Assembly: GCA_900764215.1 (NCBI GenBank)
Contig: CAAFNI010000369.1
Span: 1-43,379, forward strand
Reading direction: 5' to 3'
DNA length: 43,379 nucleotides
From: an uncultured Sutterella sp.
Lineage (GTDB): Bacteria; Pseudomonadota; Gammaproteobacteria; Burkholderiales; Burkholderiaceae_F
A program made the position numbers and the translations under genes. Each line of letters begins with the position of its first letter. Within the stretch, counting starts at the first letter, position 1. Positions 8,190 through 16,441 of the stretch are shown piece after piece. The notes below the pieces were generated by a model that saw only the letters and a list, made by a program, of their open reading frames with translations, was not told the DNA's origin and made no database searches.

Positions 8190-8205
8190 TGTTCCACGTG
8201 GAACA
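8190..8205. promoter_or_regulatory. parS: parS site 1 (ParB binding)
   Basis: Perfect 16-bp palindrome TGTTCCACGTGGAACA, the parS form known from Pseudomonas. It begins one base after the CBS-gene stop codon. Confidence 0.93.
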
Positions 8206-8222
8206 CCATTGAGGAAGAATTC

Positions 8223-8262
8223 CGGCGGTTCCGAACAATGTTTGGAACCGCCGTTTTATTTT
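8223..8262 (+). terminator. Rho-independent terminator after the CBS-protein gene
   Basis: CGGCGGTTCC (8223-8232) pairs with GGAACCGCCG (8244-8253), an 11-base loop, followed by TTTTATTTT. It lies between parS sites 1 and 2. Confidence 0.93.
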
Positions 8263-8271
8263 CCAGTCGCC

Positions 8272-8287
8272 TGTTTCACGTGAAACA
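8272..8287. promoter_or_regulatory. parS: parS site 2 (ParB binding)
   Basis: Perfect palindrome TGTTTCACGTGAAACA, identical to the canonical parS consensus of Bacillus and many other bacteria. Centre to centre it is 82 bp from site 1. Confidence 0.95.
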
Positions 8288-8355
8288 TAAGGCTATTTCA
8301 CACTTCATCTGCTCAGAGAACGCCCCTTTCCCTTCGGAATTTCATCGTCGCTCAA

Positions 8356-8371
8356 TGTTCCACGTGGAACA
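8356..8371. promoter_or_regulatory. parS: parS site 3 (ParB binding)
   Basis: Perfect palindrome TGTTCCACGTGGAACA, identical to site 1 and 84 bp from site 2 centre to centre. It lies about 90 bp from the 3' end of rsmI. The remaining sequence up to 8461 has no recognisable gene. Confidence 0.93.
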
Positions 8372-8461
8372 AGCTTGCCCTCAACACGCGCGCGCAAGCA
8401 TCCTACATACGTGAAGTGCATCGCTGAGTCGAAAAGACCGCTTTCAGCCAGAGTCCCGTCA

Positions 8462-9361
8462 TCAGCTCTTCTGTTCGCAAAGCCATTGATAGATCTCGTC
8501 ACGCGGTTTGCCTGTCACCTTAGCGGCAATGGCCGCAAGTTTGGAACTCGGAAGTTCACTGATCAGAACGCGCAACCAACGCATGTCATTCTCGGACAGC
8601 GTCTGAGGAGTCGCAGGAGCTTCATCAATGAGAACGACGTATTCGCCGCGCGGCTCATGCGCTGCAGCCCATGCGGCAAGCTCTGCACCGGTCAGGCTAG
8701 CAAAGCTCTCAAACTTTTTCGTAATTTCACGCGCCACCACCACTCTACGTCGTGGCTCCATGACGGCGGCCAAGTCCTCAAGGAGGTCCACCACACGATG
8801 GGGCGCCTCATAGAGAACGAAAGGCTCAGAACGTGCCAGCCAATAAGCGAGTGCTTTTCGTCGGGCTTTCGGCTGAGGGGGAACAAAGCCTACGAAAGAA
8901 AAACCTGAACCATCCAGGCCAGCCCCGGAAAGAGCTGTCACAACGGCTGAAGCCCCGGGGATTGGAACGACTCTAAATCCCGCCTCGCGGACAGCCTTGA
9001 CTACGCGCGCGCCGGGATCGGATACGCAAGGCGTCCCCGCATCGGTGACAAGCGCTACTTTTTGTCCGTCCTGAAGGAACTCAATTATTTGCTCTGCACC
9101 ATGTCTTTCATTGTGTTCCCGAACTGACAGAAGCTTTACACTAATGCCAAACTTATCCAACAGTTTTCGGGTCTCGCGCGTATCCTCAGCAGCCACAACG
9201 TCAGCCTGAGCGAGTATCCAGAGCGCCCGCAGTGTAATATCTCCAAGATTGCCGATCGGCAGCCCGACGATGTATAGCGTGCCGCCGGGGCAACTCTGCC
9301 CAGGCAGTCCCGCCGCCTGAATCAAAGCATTAGATGTCCATAAATCATTGAGGGAATTCAT
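8462..9361 (-). CDS. rsmI: 16S rRNA (cytidine1402-2'-O)-methyltransferase
   Basis: Methylates the ribose of C1402 in 16S rRNA with SAM. It is a tetrapyrrole-methylase-fold protein: TLYIVGLPIGNLGDITLRAL, AAEDTRETRKLLDKFGI, VTDAGTPCVSDPGARVV, PIPGASAVVTALSGAGL and FVGFVPPQPKARRKAL are all family blocks. The start at 9361 gives 299 residues and has AGGA eight bases upstream; a longer open frame to 9652 is antisense to lpoA and carries no family sequence. The ATG is separated by one base from the divergent lpoA GTG, so each ribosome site lies in the other gene's first codons. The same divergent pair (yraL/yraM) exists in E. coli. Confidence 0.95.
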   Translation of the reverse strand: MNSLNDLWTSNALIQAAGLPGQSCPGGTLYIVGLPIGNLGDITLRALWILAQADVVAAEDTRETRKLLDKFGISVKLLSVREHNERHGAEQIIEFLQDGQKVALVTDAGTPCVSDPGARVVKAVREAGFRVVPIPGASAVVTALSGAGLDGSGFSFVGFVPPQPKARRKALAYWLARSEPFVLYEAPHRVVDLLEDLAAVMEPRRRVVVAREITKKFESFASLTGAELAAWAAAHEPRGEYVVLIDEAPATPQTLSENDMRWLRVLISELPSSKLAAIAAKVTGKPRDEIYQWLCEQKS

Positions 9362-9362
9362 C

Positions 9363-10796
9363 GTGTCCGTCCTTCCATTTGCCCGACAGTTGTTCAGAGC
9401 CTTAATCATAAGCTTACCGATTGTAAGCGTAGCTGCAACGACGTCGGTTGATGCCACGGGCTCCGGCGTGGTCGTCCTCCCATTGGATCCGACATACGCC
9501 GCCCAGCCGGATGCATCTGCGACTTCTGTTGAGACATCCGACAAGACCCTCTCAGACATGGCCCCTGCCAATGCCGGCCGTCCGGTCACCATCGCAATGC
9601 TGATGCCATCCGATGCGTCTCCCTTCCTGTCAGCCGCCCGCATCGTTGCCAACGGCTTGCTGACAGCAAGCCGCGTCAGCGGTCGTCAGGACAACATCAT
9701 GTTGATCGAGGCACCCGATAGCGTAACCGTCCATGAACTGATTGACACAGCCGTCTTCTCTGGAGCTGATGTCGTCGTCGGCCCGCTTCAAAAAGATCAG
9801 GTTGAACTGCTCGCCAAAGACAAAAAACTTCCCGTTCCGATCGTCACTCTCAACTATGCAGCGGTACCTGATGAGGAAGTTTCATCCAATATGTTGATGC
9901 TCTCAGTAGCAACCGACCTTGAGGCTGAATACATCGCCCGTCAGGCCGTAAAGGCGTTGCCGGCGGAAACATCCGCCGGCCTGCCGCCGAAGATCCTCAT
10001 CCTCACGACGGACAAACCATGGGAAAAGCGCTTGAGCGAGGCATACATGAAAGTGCTCAATCTTTCAGGCGTTCAGTACGAAGTCTTCACGGTGACAATG
10101 GACAATCTGCAAGAATTGCAGGACAAATGTCGTCCCGAGCTTAGCGAGGAAGAGCGCCTCAAATTCAACCACATGGCCTCCACGGCTGACAACGACAAGG
10201 CGCTCAAGGAAATTCGTGAGGCTCAACGTGCTCGCACGGCTGTTGCTGAACCTCCTTATCATTCCGTACTTCTCGCCCTCGACGCTCGTGATGCGGGTCT
10301 CATCCGTAGCCGTTTGCCATTGCGCACAAGCGTTTGGGCGACATCCACAACAAATCCGGGGGACCCGAAAACAAGTTCGAGCGCTTCTGCGCTTGCCTTT
10401 GATCTGGACCACGTTGTTTTCGCAGAATGCCCTTTTATTTTGCGCTATGACAGCGAGAGTTTTAGAGCCAAATTCCAAACATCTCTGCCCTACTCAATGC
10501 CCGCCAAACGTCTTTTTGCGTTAGGACTCGATGCTTATCAAGTCGCTGAGGATTGGGCTCGGGGAAAAAGGGCTTTCGAAATCAATGGCGAAACCGGCAG
10601 GCTGACTGTCCACCGCGACCTCAGCGCACAAGTCGTTCGCACCCCCGCCTCCTTTGAAATCCGTTCAGGAGAACTCTTCGATATGTCGGTTGTCGCTGCT
10701 TCTCCAGAGAACAACACTTTGAATACCGAATCGAACATTGCGTTGCCTGACACCGTAAAGCACGAACACCTCGAACCTGAAGTCCTGCAGCAATAA
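9363..10796 (+). CDS. lpoA: Penicillin-binding protein activator, LpoA-like
   Basis: LpoA-type proteins are envelope factors that stimulate class A penicillin-binding proteins. The GTG at 9363 has AGGGA seven to eight bases upstream and yields a basic N-terminus plus hydrophobic core ending VSVAA, a Sec signal peptide. The C-terminal two-thirds has the periplasmic-binding-like LppC fold: VTIAMLMPSDASPFLSAA, GADVVVGPLQKDQVELLA, LPVPIVTLNY and a LFALGLDAYQVAEDWA block near the end. No lipobox cysteine is present, so unlike the E. coli lipoprotein it is probably soluble or weakly anchored. The helical TPR-like N-domain of E. coli LpoA is also missing (477 residues). Divergent from rsmI, as in E. 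coli. Confidence 0.85.
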   Translation: MSVLPFARQLFRALIISLPIVSVAATTSVDATGSGVVVLPLDPTYAAQPDASATSVETSDKTLSDMAPANAGRPVTIAMLMPSDASPFLSAARIVANGLLTASRVSGRQDNIMLIEAPDSVTVHELIDTAVFSGADVVVGPLQKDQVELLAKDKKLPVPIVTLNYAAVPDEEVSSNMLMLSVATDLEAEYIARQAVKALPAETSAGLPPKILILTTDKPWEKRLSEAYMKVLNLSGVQYEVFTVTMDNLQELQDKCRPELSEEERLKFNHMASTADNDKALKEIREAQRARTAVAEPPYHSVLLALDARDAGLIRSRLPLRTSVWATSTTNPGDPKTSSSASALAFDLDHVVFAECPFILRYDSESFRAKFQTSLPYSMPAKRLFALGLDAYQVAEDWARGKRAFEINGETGRLTVHRDLSAQVVRTPASFEIRSGELFDMSVVAASPENNTLNTESNIALPDTVKHEHLEPEVLQQ

Positions 10797-10839
10797 GACA
10801 TTGCTGCGGACAATATTTCTAAAAAAATACAAACGGAAA

Positions 10840-12666
10840 ATGCCGCTTATCACTCTGATGAAAGCCCACGCCGCCTGGGGCGACCTTCCGCTTCTTGATG
10901 ATGCGGACCTCTCCATTGATTCCGGCGAACGCGTCGGCCTAATCGGCCGCAACGGCACTGGCAAGAGTACTTTGCTCTCCATCCTTGCAGGACATACGCA
11001 TCTTGACGACGGCGAGCTTCGCGTGCAAGACGGCCTGCGCATACTCTATGTTGAGCAGGAGCCCGTACTGCCTCAAGCCGTCAACATCAAGGAAAGCCTC
11101 ATTGCAAGAGGGAAGCTTGACAAGATTGACGATGAACGCGAACACTGGCGACGCTTGGCCAAATTGGACGAATGCCTGATGAAGTTCAATCTCAACCCAG
11201 AGCACTCAGTCGATCGCGTGAGCGGCGGCGAACGCAAACGTGCCGCTCTGGCGCTCGCCTTTGCACTTGAGCCTGATCTGCTGCTTCTGGACGAACCGAC
11301 AAACCATCTGGACATCACCGCCATAACTACGCTCGAAAATCTCGTCAATACGGAGTTTCGAACCCAGCGCTCTCTTGTCGTCATCACTCACGACCGCCAA
11401 TTTCTCGACAATGTTTCGAGTCGCATCATTGAGCTTGATCGCGGCATTCTTCGATCCTACCCCGGCAAATTCTCTGAGTATGAAGGCCGCAAGCAGGAGG
11501 AGCTTCAAGCTGAAGAACTTGCCAACCGCCGTTTCGACAAATTCTGGGCTCAGGAGGAAGTCTGGATCCGCAAGGGCATCGAAGCCCGGCGGACCCGCAA
11601 TGAAGGCCGTGTGCGTCGCCTTGAAGAGCTTCGACGCCAACGCTCGGCGCGTCGAGACCGCATGGGCAGCGTCAATCTCAAGATCGACGCTGGTGAAAAA
11701 AGCGGCAAAATCGTCTGCGAAACTATCGACCTTTGCAAGTCCTTTGACGGACACCCCATCGTAAGCAATCTCAATTTCAAACTCATGCGTGGCGACCGGC
11801 TCGGACTGATCGGACACAACGGCGTTGGAAAGAGTACGTTGATCAAACTTCTGCTTGGCAAAATCGAACCCGATTCCGGAGAGATCAAGCTCGGCACAAA
11901 TCTGAAGATTGCTTATTTCGACCAACTTAGGGAACAACTCGACTTAAGCAAAACGGTAGCCGAAACAATTTCCCCCGGTTCCGAGTGGGTGGAAATTGGC
12001 GGGCAGAAAAAACACATCATCGCCTACATGGGGGACTTCTTGTTCCCGCCCAGGCGAGTCAATGTTCCTGTCGGTTCGCTTTCTGGCGGAGAGCGCAACC
12101 GACTGCTGCTTGCCCGCCTCTTTGCACTGCCCGCCAACCTGCTCGTGCTTGACGAGCCGACGAACGATCTCGACATCGACTCTTTGGAAATGCTCGAGCA
12201 GACGCTCTCTACATACTCCGGCACCATCATTCTTGTAAGCCATGACCGCCGTTTCCTCGACAATGTCGTGACCGAAGTGCTTGCTCCAGAGGGGAACGGC
12301 CAGTGGCGCGAATATGTTGGTGGCTATTCGGATTGGCTTCAGCAGCGCCCTGCTCCAGTTGAGACGTCTGAAACAAACGTTTCTCAATCCAAAACCACTC
12401 CCAAACCGCGCCCGCGCGACGCCAAGATTCGAATGAGCTATAAGGAAATGCAGGAACTCGAACGCTTGCCCAAGCTCATCGAAGACCTTGAAGCCGAGCA
12501 AGCCGCACTGTTGGAAGCAATGAGCGCGCCGGATTACCATGCAAAACCGGTTGAGTATCTTCGCAAGGATGCTGAACGCGCCAAAGCAATCGAAGACGAA
12601 ATCGCCTCAAGCTATGAACGCTGGGAAACGCTAGAAGAAAAGCGTCAGCTCGCCGAGAATCAGTAA
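10840..12666 (+). CDS. uup: ABC-F ATPase, Uup type
   Basis: ABC-F proteins are soluble ATPases without membrane partners that act on ribosomes; Uup is also tied to precise transposon excision and branch migration in E. coli. Two ATPase modules are present: first GRNGTGKST, VSGGERKR and LLLLDEPTNHLD; second GHNGVGKST, LSGGERNR and LLVLDEPTNDLD. The linker between them is rich in arginine and glutamate. The C-terminal 90 residues form a probable coiled coil (MSYKEMQELERLPKLIEDLE), the Uup CTD. At 608 residues the length fits. Start ATG 10840 is chosen because MPLITLMKAHAAWGD begins the ABC fold; the open frame back to 10801 uses TTG. lpoA ends 43 bp upstream, so the two are probably cotranscribed. 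Confidence 0.93.
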   Translation: MPLITLMKAHAAWGDLPLLDDADLSIDSGERVGLIGRNGTGKSTLLSILAGHTHLDDGELRVQDGLRILYVEQEPVLPQAVNIKESLIARGKLDKIDDEREHWRRLAKLDECLMKFNLNPEHSVDRVSGGERKRAALALAFALEPDLLLLDEPTNHLDITAITTLENLVNTEFRTQRSLVVITHDRQFLDNVSSRIIELDRGILRSYPGKFSEYEGRKQEELQAEELANRRFDKFWAQEEVWIRKGIEARRTRNEGRVRRLEELRRQRSARRDRMGSVNLKIDAGEKSGKIVCETIDLCKSFDGHPIVSNLNFKLMRGDRLGLIGHNGVGKSTLIKLLLGKIEPDSGEIKLGTNLKIAYFDQLREQLDLSKTVAETISPGSEWVEIGGQKKHIIAYMGDFLFPPRRVNVPVGSLSGGERNRLLLARLFALPANLLVLDEPTNDLDIDSLEMLEQTLSTYSGTIILVSHDRRFLDNVVTEVLAPEGNGQWREYVGGYSDWLQQRPAPVETSETNVSQSKTTPKPRPRDAKIRMSYKEMQELERLPKLIEDLEAEQAALLEAMSAPDYHAKPVEYLRKDAERAKAIEDEIASSYERWETLEEKRQLAENQ

Positions 12667-12696
12667 TCCAAATAGATTCCGAGGTATGATTAACAG

Positions 12697-12743
12697 CGCC
12701 CTTCGGGCATAGGGGTTATCCCCTAAAATCGAAGGGCGTTTTT
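12697..12743 (+). terminator. Rho-independent terminator after uup, nested hairpins
   Basis: The outer stem CGCCCTTCG (12697-12705) pairs with CGAAGGGCG (12730-12738) and runs into TTTTT. Inside it sits a second hairpin AGGGG-TTAT-CCCCT (12711-12724). Confidence 0.93.
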
Positions 12744-12822
12744 GCGTGCCCGCTTAGATATTTTTAGGAATGCGCATTTTTCAGACCTCCCCCGAGAGGC
12801 CGTCCATCAGGAGAAAGCCATC

Positions 12823-14652
12823 GTGCCCGAACAATCGTCTGCCAAGCCGTCCTTTGGACTAGAGCCCCTTACCACGCTTCCCCAGCTTTTGGCCAACAGC
12901 GTTGAACGATATGGCAATCGAGAGGCTCTCCGTCAATTCGACAAGGAAACCAAAAGCTGGCGCAGCCTCACCTACGCACAACTGATGACTCGCATCATCG
13001 AGTGGCGCCGAGCCTATGCGGCCATGAACCTTGAGCGGGGCACCCGCATCGGCATCCTGATGCCTAACAGCATTGATCACGCATGCGCCGATCAGGCAGC
13101 ACTGGCCAACGGCCTTGTCCCCGTGCCTCTGCACGCCATCGACACCCCGGGCGCAAGCGCCTTCATCCTTGCCGACAGTCAAGCAAAAGTTCTCGTCACC
13201 AACAAGCTTGCGCGCTGGAAACAGATCCGTGCCGCCGGCACGGATCTTCAGAATCTCGAAACCGTCATCATTACAGAAGACGAAGTTGACGATGACGCCC
13301 GCATGGTCCGCAGCCTCACCGAATGGCTTGCGGCCGGCAACCAAGCGACCGAGCTCCCGGCCGGCCCCAAGGCGGACGACCTTGCCGGGATCGTCTATAC
13401 GTCAGGCACCACAGGTCGTCCCAAGGGAGTCATGCTCACGCACGGCAACATCGTAAGTAATGTGAAAGCCACGCTCGACTGCGTCTCACCGCAGGTGGGT
13501 GACATCTTTCTTTCCTTCCTGCCTCTCTCGCACACGTTTGAACGAACGGCCGGTTACTATCTCGCACTGGCGACAGGGTGCACCATCGCATACAACCGTT
13601 CCGTTCTGTTGCTTGCCGACGACCTCAAGACGATTCGCCCCACAGTGATCATCTCCGTGCCGCGCGTCTATGAGCGCATCTTTGCACGCGTTCAGGACAA
13701 GCTCAAGAAATCCACGCCTGCGTCCCGCTATCTCTTCGACTGGGCCGTTGAAATCGGTTGGCGCGACTTCTGCCGCCGGAACCAACTGCCTGTGGAGCGC
13801 ACGAGCCGCGCTTGGCTCGATTGCCTTATGCGCCCGCTCGTGCGCAAGGTTTCCACAACGCTGCTTGAACAGTTTGGCGGTCGACTCCGCATCGCCATTT
13901 CGGGTGGTGCAGCGCTCAGCAACAAGGTTGCCCGCACCTTCTGCGGCCTCGGCCTTCCCATCATTCAAGGCTACGGCATGACCGAGGCCAGCCCCATCAT
14001 TGCCGGAAACAATCGCACGCTCAACCAGCCCAATACCGTCGGCAAGCCCTTCAACAACGTAGAAGTGCGCCTCGGCGAAGGCGATGAAATCCAAATCAAA
14101 GGCCCAAGCATCACGCGCGGCTACTGGAATCGCCCGGACGCCACCGCAGAGACCTTCACTCGAGACGGTTGGTTCCGTACAGGTGATGTGGGCGGCTTCA
14201 ACGAACTCGGTCTTCTGAGCATCAAGGGCCGCATCAAGGAAATCATCGTAACCAGCACAGGGGAAAAAGTCCCGCCCGCCGACCTGGAAGCTGCAATCGA
14301 AACCGACCCCCTCTTCTCCCAGTGCTACATCGTCGGAGAAAATCGCCCGTACCTGAGCCTGATCACCGTCGTGAACCCCGACGAATGGGCCTCGTTTGCC
14401 AAGAGTTGCGGTGCGGATCCCCTCGATCCTGCAAGTCTTGACAATCCGTCCGTAAAAACCTCTGCCCTCAAGCGCGCCAAAGCTGCGGCAGCCGAATTCC
14501 CTCACTATGCGCTACCGCGCGCGATCGTGCTGACTCAAGACCCATGGAGCATCGAAAACGGCCTCATCACGCCGACGCTCAAACTCAAACGAGGCCCGCT
14601 TTCGAAAAAATTTGCAACCGCCATCGCTCAGCTCTACGCCACGCACGGCTGA
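12823..14652 (+). CDS. Long-chain acyl-CoA synthetase (AMP-forming)
   Basis: Activates fatty acids to acyl-CoA through an acyl-adenylate. Motifs in order: IVYTSGTTGRPKGVMLTHGN (P-loop, A3), SFLPLSHTFERTAGYYLALATG, GYGMTEASPI (A5), GWFRTGDVG (A7), IKGRIKEIIVTSTGEKVPP (A8), and the terminal LKLKRGPLSKKF with its catalytic-type lysine. The length of 609 residues matches FadD15/FAA-type enzymes. The GTG at 12823 is chosen because GGAGA lies nine bases upstream; the open frame extends to a TTG in the previous terminator's T-run, which cannot be the real start. There is no signal peptide. It stands alone between two hairpins. The chain-length preference cannot be read from sequence. Confidence 0.92.
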   Translation: MPEQSSAKPSFGLEPLTTLPQLLANSVERYGNREALRQFDKETKSWRSLTYAQLMTRIIEWRRAYAAMNLERGTRIGILMPNSIDHACADQAALANGLVPVPLHAIDTPGASAFILADSQAKVLVTNKLARWKQIRAAGTDLQNLETVIITEDEVDDDARMVRSLTEWLAAGNQATELPAGPKADDLAGIVYTSGTTGRPKGVMLTHGNIVSNVKATLDCVSPQVGDIFLSFLPLSHTFERTAGYYLALATGCTIAYNRSVLLLADDLKTIRPTVIISVPRVYERIFARVQDKLKKSTPASRYLFDWAVEIGWRDFCRRNQLPVERTSRAWLDCLMRPLVRKVSTTLLEQFGGRLRIAISGGAALSNKVARTFCGLGLPIIQGYGMTEASPIIAGNNRTLNQPNTVGKPFNNVEVRLGEGDEIQIKGPSITRGYWNRPDATAETFTRDGWFRTGDVGGFNELGLLSIKGRIKEIIVTSTGEKVPPADLEAAIETDPLFSQCYIVGENRPYLSLITVVNPDEWASFAKSCGADPLDPASLDNPSVKTSALKRAKAAAAEFPHYALPRAIVLTQDPWSIENGLITPTLKLKRGPLSKKFATAIAQLYATHG

Positions 14653-14668
14653 TCTTGCTGCAGAGCCC

Positions 14669-14700
14669 AAGAGGCGCATTTTGGGGACATGCGCCTCTTA
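14669..14700 (+). terminator. Strong hairpin after the acyl-CoA synthetase gene, no clear T-run
   Basis: AAGAGGCGCAT (14669-14679) pairs perfectly with ATGCGCCTCTT (14689-14699), with a nine-base loop. It is followed by AAGCCTG rather than T residues, so termination may be weak or need a protein. Confidence 0.6.
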
Positions 14701-14728
14701 AGCCTGTTCCCTGCCAGCCTCTTGTACA

Positions 14729-16081
14729 ATGGCGCCACACAAATCTTCAGTTATTCCCGAACACATGAGCACCACTAGCTACAAACCCCAGCCCAGGGAA
14801 CTTCTGCCGGAATGGATGATCGGTCTGACGGACCGCATCATGGATTTCTACACGAAGCGCTATCTGCACTGCGATCCCGTCATTCTCAACAATCCGCCGC
14901 CGCCTCAAGACGGCCACAAATACCTGCTTTACGCACACATTCCGTTCTGTCATACGCTGTGCTCGTACTGCACCTTCCACCGCTTTCTCTTCAAGGAACA
15001 CGTAGCGCGCGCGTACTTCGTCAACCTGCGAAAGGAAATGGACTACGTCAAGGCTCTCGGCTATGACTTCCACTCCATGTACGTGGGCGGTGGCACTACG
15101 ACCATCCTCGAGGATGAGCTCATCAAGACCCTCGAGCATGCCCGCAAGCTCTTCCCCTCGATCAAGGAGATCTCCTGCGAAACCGACCCGCAAATCATCA
15201 CGACACCTCAGTTCCGCAACCTCAAAGGGCTCGTCGACCGCATGTCGATCGGCGTACAGAGCTTCAACGACGACCTTCTCAAGCTGTCCGAACGCTATGA
15301 AAAGTTCGGCTCAGGCGAACAAATCTTCGAGCGCCTGCAATATGCTCAGGAGCTTTTTCCAACCTGCAACATCGACATGATGTTTGGCTTCCGCGGCCAG
15401 ACGCTCGACATGTTGCACGACGACATGGAAAAGATCTGGACGCTTAATCCTCGGCAGGTGACGACCTACCCGCTCATGGTCACGTCCCAAACGCGCAAGA
15501 GCGTAAAGAATGTCATCGCCGCCGGCGGAAACCAACTGGCCGATCAGTACCGCGTCATTCTCGACACGCTTGGCTCGCGCTACAACCACCTGACTTCTTG
15601 GACATTCGGCCGCACGCACGACGAAGGCTTCGACGAGTATGTGGTCGACTACGACGAGTACCTCGGCGTGGGCTCCGGTGCATTCAGTTTTCTAAATGAC
15701 AGTCTCTACGTCAACACGTTCAGCCTGCGCCGCTACAACGAACGCATCGCCGCTGGAAACACGGGCGTGGAACGCCGCCGCCAGTTCGACCAGCACGCGA
15801 TCCTTCAGTACCGCCTCATGCTTGGACTTTTCTCTCATCGCCTGTCACGCAAATACTTCCGCGACGTACACGGCGTAAACCTTGATAGAACGCTCTTGAA
15901 GGAAATGCTTGCGCTTCGCGTGGCAGGAGCCATCAAGGACGATCCGAATGATCCGGACAACATCATCGTAACGGACGGCGGAAAATTCCTCGGTCTTGTC
16001 ATGATGAAGGCCTTCTACTCGGCAATGGACAACGTCCGTGCAGAACTGCGCCAGCCTCTCAAGGAAGAAGACTACTCTTAA
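14729..16081 (+). CDS. Radical SAM protein, HemW/coproporphyrinogen III oxidase-like
   Basis: A 450-residue radical SAM protein. YAHIPFCHTLCSYCTF supplies the CxxxCxxC ligands of a [4Fe-4S] cluster. YVGGGTTTIL is the SAM-binding glycine motif, and DRMSIGVQSFNDDLLKL, CNIDMMFGFRGQTLDML and a late VGSGAFSFL block are HemN/HemW family features. HemW is a haem chaperone and HemN makes protoporphyrinogen; homology cannot decide between these or a third role. The extra CxxC-proximal Cys typical of true HemN (CxxCxC) is not present, which favours HemW-like. The start is uncertain: ATG 14729 or 14765 (MSTTSYK), neither with a clear ribosome site. It sits 470 bp upstream of the [FeFe]-hydrogenase operon but ends in its own terminator. 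Confidence 0.85.
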   Translation: MAPHKSSVIPEHMSTTSYKPQPRELLPEWMIGLTDRIMDFYTKRYLHCDPVILNNPPPPQDGHKYLLYAHIPFCHTLCSYCTFHRFLFKEHVARAYFVNLRKEMDYVKALGYDFHSMYVGGGTTTILEDELIKTLEHARKLFPSIKEISCETDPQIITTPQFRNLKGLVDRMSIGVQSFNDDLLKLSERYEKFGSGEQIFERLQYAQELFPTCNIDMMFGFRGQTLDMLHDDMEKIWTLNPRQVTTYPLMVTSQTRKSVKNVIAAGGNQLADQYRVILDTLGSRYNHLTSWTFGRTHDEGFDEYVVDYDEYLGVGSGAFSFLNDSLYVNTFSLRRYNERIAAGNTGVERRRQFDQHAILQYRLMLGLFSHRLSRKYFRDVHGVNLDRTLLKEMLALRVAGAIKDDPNDPDNIIVTDGGKFLGLVMMKAFYSAMDNVRAELRQPLKEEDYS

Positions 16082-16139
16082 TCCTGTGAAACCGACTCCT
16101 GGCCTATGACGACCTATCTGAGAGCGCCAATTTGAAATC

Positions 16140-16180
16140 AGGCTCCGAGGGATGAAAACACCTCGGAGCCTTTTTTGTTT
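16140..16180 (+). terminator. Rho-independent terminator after the radical SAM gene
   Basis: GGCTCCGAGG (16141-16150) pairs perfectly with CCTCGGAGCC (16161-16170) and is followed by TTTTTTGTTT. Confidence 0.95.
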
Positions 16181-16441
16181 TGAACAACCGAAAACTCATC
16201 GGCACAGGCCTTTTGAAGAGGTAAATTAGACTTAATGTAAGCAAGACCAAGTGCCGATTGACAAATATTAACGATTTGCGGTTTTTCCCTCATTTTCGTC
16301 AAAAACTACCCTTTCAGGAATAGTGACTACTACTTTTAGGTAGATTACATTAGCGGTTAACCCCTTAAAATGCGAAGCGTGTTTCACCGTGAGCGTTGGG
16401 GCCTTACTGTACCTGCCGCTTTCGTTTCAAAAAATTCAGCG
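16181..16441 (+). promoter_or_regulatory. AT-rich regulatory region of the hydrogenase operon
   Basis: No convincing gene is seen. The stretch is clearly AT-richer than its surroundings, as expected of a promoter region. TTGAC-AAAT-ATTAA (16258-16271) matches eight of ten fixed positions of the FNR box TTGAT-N4-ATCAA, which would fit oxygen control of a hydrogenase. TAAAAT (16366-16371) and TACATT (16346-16351) could be -10 elements, but none has a good -35 partner. The start site is therefore not resolved. Confidence 0.4.

Noticed and set aside
8376..8908. Plus-strand 177-codon frame across the 3' end of rsmI
   Set aside because: Antisense to a clear rsmI with no recognisable domain or start signals.
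9363..9450. Lipoprotein signal on the LpoA-like protein
   Set aside because: No cysteine is present near the end of the signal peptide, so a lipobox cannot be supported.
12742..12822. N-terminal extension of the acyl-CoA synthetase from a TTG
   Set aside because: The TTG lies in the T-run of the uup terminator and has no ribosome site; GTG 12823 has a good one.
16201..16218. Second sigma-54-like site CGGCACAGGCCTTTTG
   Set aside because: No GC at the required distance from the GG.
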